A stretch of 8,330 bases of DNA, taken from assembly GCA_021156385.1 (NCBI GenBank), contig JAJNDL010000076.1, positions 1 through 8,330 on the forward strand, in the 5' to 3' direction. The stretch is from Moraxellaceae bacterium. Its GTDB lineage: Bacteria; Pseudomonadota; Gammaproteobacteria; Pseudomonadales; Moraxellaceae. Numbering within the stretch: the stretch's first letter is position 1; the number at the start of each line of letters is the position of its first letter. Below are positions 6,615-8,330 of this stretch, in pieces. Below the pieces are notes generated by a model. That model saw only the letters and a program-made list of their open reading frames with translations. It was not told the origin of the DNA and searched no databases. Made by a program: the position numbers and the translations under genes.

Positions 6615-7853
6615 ATGTCCACGCCGAACGCCGACTCGCTGCTGCGCCATCCCGATTTCCTCATGTACTGGGGCGTGCGCCTCTGCTCGATGATGGCCTT
6701 CCAGATGCTGGCCGTGGCCGTGGGCTGGCAGGTCTACGACCTCACCGGCAGCGTGCTGGCGCTGGGCTATATCGGGCTCGCCGGCTTCCTGCCGTCGCTG
6801 CTGCTGGTGTTCGTGATCGGGCAGGTGGCAGACCGCTTCGACCGCCGCCGCGTGGTGCAGCTCGGCCACGTGCTGGAAGCCGTGATCGCCGCGGGGCTGG
6901 CGCTGGGCAGCTGGCAGGGCTGGCTGTCGGTCACGCACATCTTCGTCGGCGTCTTCCTGCTCGGCGTGGGCAAGGCTTTCTCGGCGCCGGCGCTCTCGGC
7001 GCTGCTGCCCAGCCTGGTGCCGACACCGGTCCTGCCGCGCGCGGTCAGTGCCGGCAGCGCCGCCATGCAGGCCGCCATCATCCTGGGCCCGGCCGTGGGC
7101 GGCTTCCTGTATGTCGCCGGGCCGACCGCCGTGTATGTCGCCGGCGCGCTGCTCTTCGCCGCGTCGGTGCTGATGCTGGGCCTGATCCGCGCGCGGCAGG
7201 CAGCCCGCGCCGCGCCGGAGCATCCGGAGGACAGCTCGGTGTTCGCCGGGCTGCGCTTCATCCGCAGCAAGCCGGTGGTGTTCGGCGCCATCTCGCTGGA
7301 CCTCTTCGCCGTGCTGCTGGGCGGCGTCACCGCCATGCTGCCGGTGATCGCCAAGGACCTGCTGCACACCGGCCCGGAAGGCCTCGGCGTGCTGCGCTCG
7401 GCGCCGGCCGTGGGCGCGCTGCTGGTGTCGTTCTGGCTGGCGCGCTTTCCCATCGAGCGCCGCGCCGGCTACGTCATGTTCGGCGGCGTCGCCGTGTTCG
7501 GGCTTGCCACCATCGTCGTGGGCCTGACCACCGACTTCTGGGTCGCCACCGCGGCGCTGCTAGTGCTGGGCGGGGCCGACATGCTCTCCGTGGTGATCCG
7601 TTCTTCCCTCGTGCAGCTGGAGACGCCGGACGCCATGCGCGGCCGCGTGAACGCCGTGAATTTCCTTTTCATCGGTGCCTCCAACCAGCTCGGCGAGTTC
7701 CGCTCGGGCGTGTCGGCAGCCCTGATGGGCCTGGTGCCGTCCATCGTGGCGGGCGGCGTCGGCGCCCTCGCCGTGGTGGCGCTGTGGATGCTCTGGTTCC
7801 CGGAGCTGGCGAAGCGCGACCGGCTGGTGGACGAGGACGCCCGAGCCGCCTGA
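6615..7853 (+). CDS. Major facilitator superfamily exporter (MFS_3 / EntS-like)
   Basis: A 412-residue inner-membrane protein with about ten to twelve hydrophobic helices across its length. The MFS motif A loop is clear between helices 2 and 3 (GQVADRFDRRR, residues 69-79). The C-terminal half has MRGRVNAVNFLFIGASNQLGEF (from residue 341), a signature I associate with the MFS_3 branch that includes the enterobactin exporter EntS. Drug or siderophore efflux is therefore plausible, but no siderophore genes are visible here, so the substrate is open. ATG 6615 (MSTPNADSLLRHPDFLMYW) fits the usual start of relatives; TTG 6558 and ATG 6582 are in frame but would add atypical residues. No strong ribosome binding site is seen before any of them. 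No hairpin terminator follows, and the gene ends 96 bp before the next start. Confidence 0.9.
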   Translation: MSTPNADSLLRHPDFLMYWGVRLCSMMAFQMLAVAVGWQVYDLTGSVLALGYIGLAGFLPSLLLVFVIGQVADRFDRRRVVQLGHVLEAVIAAGLALGSWQGWLSVTHIFVGVFLLGVGKAFSAPALSALLPSLVPTPVLPRAVSAGSAAMQAAIILGPAVGGFLYVAGPTAVYVAGALLFAASVLMLGLIRARQAARAAPEHPEDSSVFAGLRFIRSKPVVFGAISLDLFAVLLGGVTAMLPVIAKDLLHTGPEGLGVLRSAPAVGALLVSFWLARFPIERRAGYVMFGGVAVFGLATIVVGLTTDFWVATAALLVLGGADMLSVVIRSSLVQLETPDAMRGRVNAVNFLFIGASNQLGEFRSGVSAALMGLVPSIVAGGVGALAVVALWMLWFPELAKRDRLVDEDARAA

Positions 7854-7857
7854 GGCC

Positions 7858-7867
7858 GACACTTGTC
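7858..7867. promoter_or_regulatory. Short dyad, possible auxiliary TetR-type operator
   Basis: GACACTTGTC is a perfect dyad (GACA/TGTC with a CT centre) located 4 bp after the MFS stop. Its core ACACTTGT is identical to the centre of the longer inverted repeat 66 bp downstream. The arms are only 4 bp, so it could be chance. Confidence 0.3.
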
Positions 7868-7920
7868 CAACAATTACATCGACGGATGGCATTGCGTTGC
7901 CGCGCCCCAGTAGCCACCAT

Positions 7921-7936
7921 GTGAACACTTGTTCAC
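7921..7936. promoter_or_regulatory. 16-bp perfect inverted repeat, TetR-family-like operator
   Basis: GTGAACA-CT-TGTTCAC has 7-bp arms around a 2-bp centre and ends 13 bp before the ATG of the next gene. Length, symmetry and the GTGAAC/GTTCAC arms are typical of TetR-family operators, and resemble, as I recall, sites of lipid-metabolism regulators such as DesT. Its position would let a bound repressor block transcription initiation or early elongation of the 7950 gene. No tetR gene is present in the window. Confidence 0.6.
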
Positions 7937-7949
7937 TGAGTGCCTCGCC

Positions 7950-8330
7950 ATGACCGAGAACACCCTGCCCGTCGTCGTGCCCCCCGCCGAACCCGCCCCC
8001 AGGGCGGGGGCGACCGTCGCCGCTGCTGCCCCGGCCGTACTGAGCGCCGGCGTCGCCCTGGCCCACGTCGGCCTGATCGCGGCCAGCGGCATTGCCCGCC
8101 TCGCCGCCTCCACCCACGCTACCATCACCCGCGGCCCCTTTCCCTGGAAGGAAGCCGCCCAGCCCGAAAAGGCGCCCCTGCCCTACACCCTGGTCTCCAG
8201 GAGCCTGCTCTTCTTCGCCAACCTAGCGGCGAAGCTCGGCAAGGTGCTGCCGCCCCCGCAGCCGCACGGCCTGCTGGGCAGCGCCCTGAACGGCGTGGTC
8301 GGCCACACCCTGGCCGAGGTGGACTCGCCG
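7950..8330 (+). CDS. Probable alpha/beta hydrolase (esterase/lipase family), N-terminal part only
   Basis: An open frame from ATG 7950 runs past the right edge (127 residues visible). It has an Ala/Pro-rich N-terminus, then APAVLSAGVALAHVGLIAASGIARLAASTHATITRGPFPW, then a hydrophobic stretch LVSRSLLFFANLAAKLGKVL and SALNGVVGHTLAEVDSP at the edge. The HATIxRxP and ALNGVVGxxL patterns are ones I associate with the N-terminal helical region of a family of proteobacterial esterase/lipase-type hydrolases; the catalytic core would lie beyond the window. No signal-peptide cleavage site is evident. The ribosome binding site is weak (CTGAG near 7937). The inverted repeat immediately upstream suggests regulation by a TetR-type repressor. 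Coding potential is good; the functional call is tentative. Confidence 0.6.
   Translation, partial: MTENTLPVVVPPAEPAPRAGATVAAAAPAVLSAGVALAHVGLIAASGIARLAASTHATITRGPFPWKEAAQPEKAPLPYTLVSRSLLFFANLAAKLGKVLPPPQPHGLLGSALNGVVGHTLAEVDSP

Noticed and set aside
6519..7367. Minus-strand open frame opposite the MFS gene
   Set aside because: The translation is a His/Gln/Arg-rich string typical of antisense reading of GC-rich membrane-protein genes.
6563..7924. 453-residue plus-strand open frame overlapping the MFS gene in another frame
   Set aside because: The product is Arg/Gly/Ala-rich with no hydrophobic helices, while the alternative frame gives a clear MFS protein.
7863..7925. Sigma70 promoter for the right-hand hydrolase
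   Set aside because: TTGTCC (7863) and TTGCCG (7897) can serve as -35 guesses, but no acceptable -10 hexamer lies at 16-18 bp from either.
7560..8117. Minus-strand open frame across the right-hand intergenic region
   Set aside because: It covers the 3' end of the MFS gene and the start of the hydrolase on the opposite strand, has Gly/His-rich composition and no ribosome binding site or domain.

Overview
The window is visibly GC-rich, has strongly GC-biased third codon positions and is densely coded on both strands. The gene families (a PhaC-like alpha/beta hydrolase, hemerythrin, an MFS_3-type exporter, a FAD/Rieske oxidoreductase) fit a beta- or gammaproteobacterium with an aerobic or facultative, polyester- or lipid-using lifestyle. 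I cannot fix the genus. No tRNA, rRNA, CRISPR array, insertion sequence or phage gene was seen.

Layout. (1) 1-1064, plus strand: the 3' part of a PhaC-like alpha/beta hydrolase with serine, not cysteine, as nucleophile, closed by a strong hairpin terminator (1105-1137). (2) 1189-2648, minus strand: a FAD-dependent oxidoreductase with a C-terminal Rieske domain. It is broken near 2160 by what looks like an out-of-frame internal deletion. (3) 2812-5260, plus strand: a tight three-gene unit. It encodes a small flavin-type split-barrel protein, a split-barrel/GAF/winged-helix-like protein whose GTG start overlaps the previous stop, and a 204-residue protein with an R-N-x3-H motif like that of HEPN RNases. 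A bidirectional hairpin terminator (5278-5304) ends it. (4) 5320-6440, minus strand: a two-gene operon of a hemerythrin-type protein followed by a four-helix membrane protein resembling a fragment of haem-copper oxidase subunit I. (5) 6615-7853, plus strand: an MFS exporter. The region between it and the hemerythrin gene carries three CTAA cores spaced exactly 11 bp apart. (6) 7950-8330, plus strand: the start of a probable second alpha/beta hydrolase/esterase, cut by the window edge. A 16-bp perfect inverted repeat of TetR-operator type sits just ahead of it.

How the genes may work together. The hemerythrin and small membrane protein look like an oxygen- or nitric-oxide-related pair. The 2812-5260 unit looks like a redox or flavin sensing and regulatory cassette without an obvious described counterpart known to me, and it is the best candidate here for an undescribed system. 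The two hydrolases at the window edges hint at lipid or polyester metabolism, the right-hand one probably under TetR-type repression. These functional links are inference; the reading frames, motifs and repeats are read directly from the sequence.
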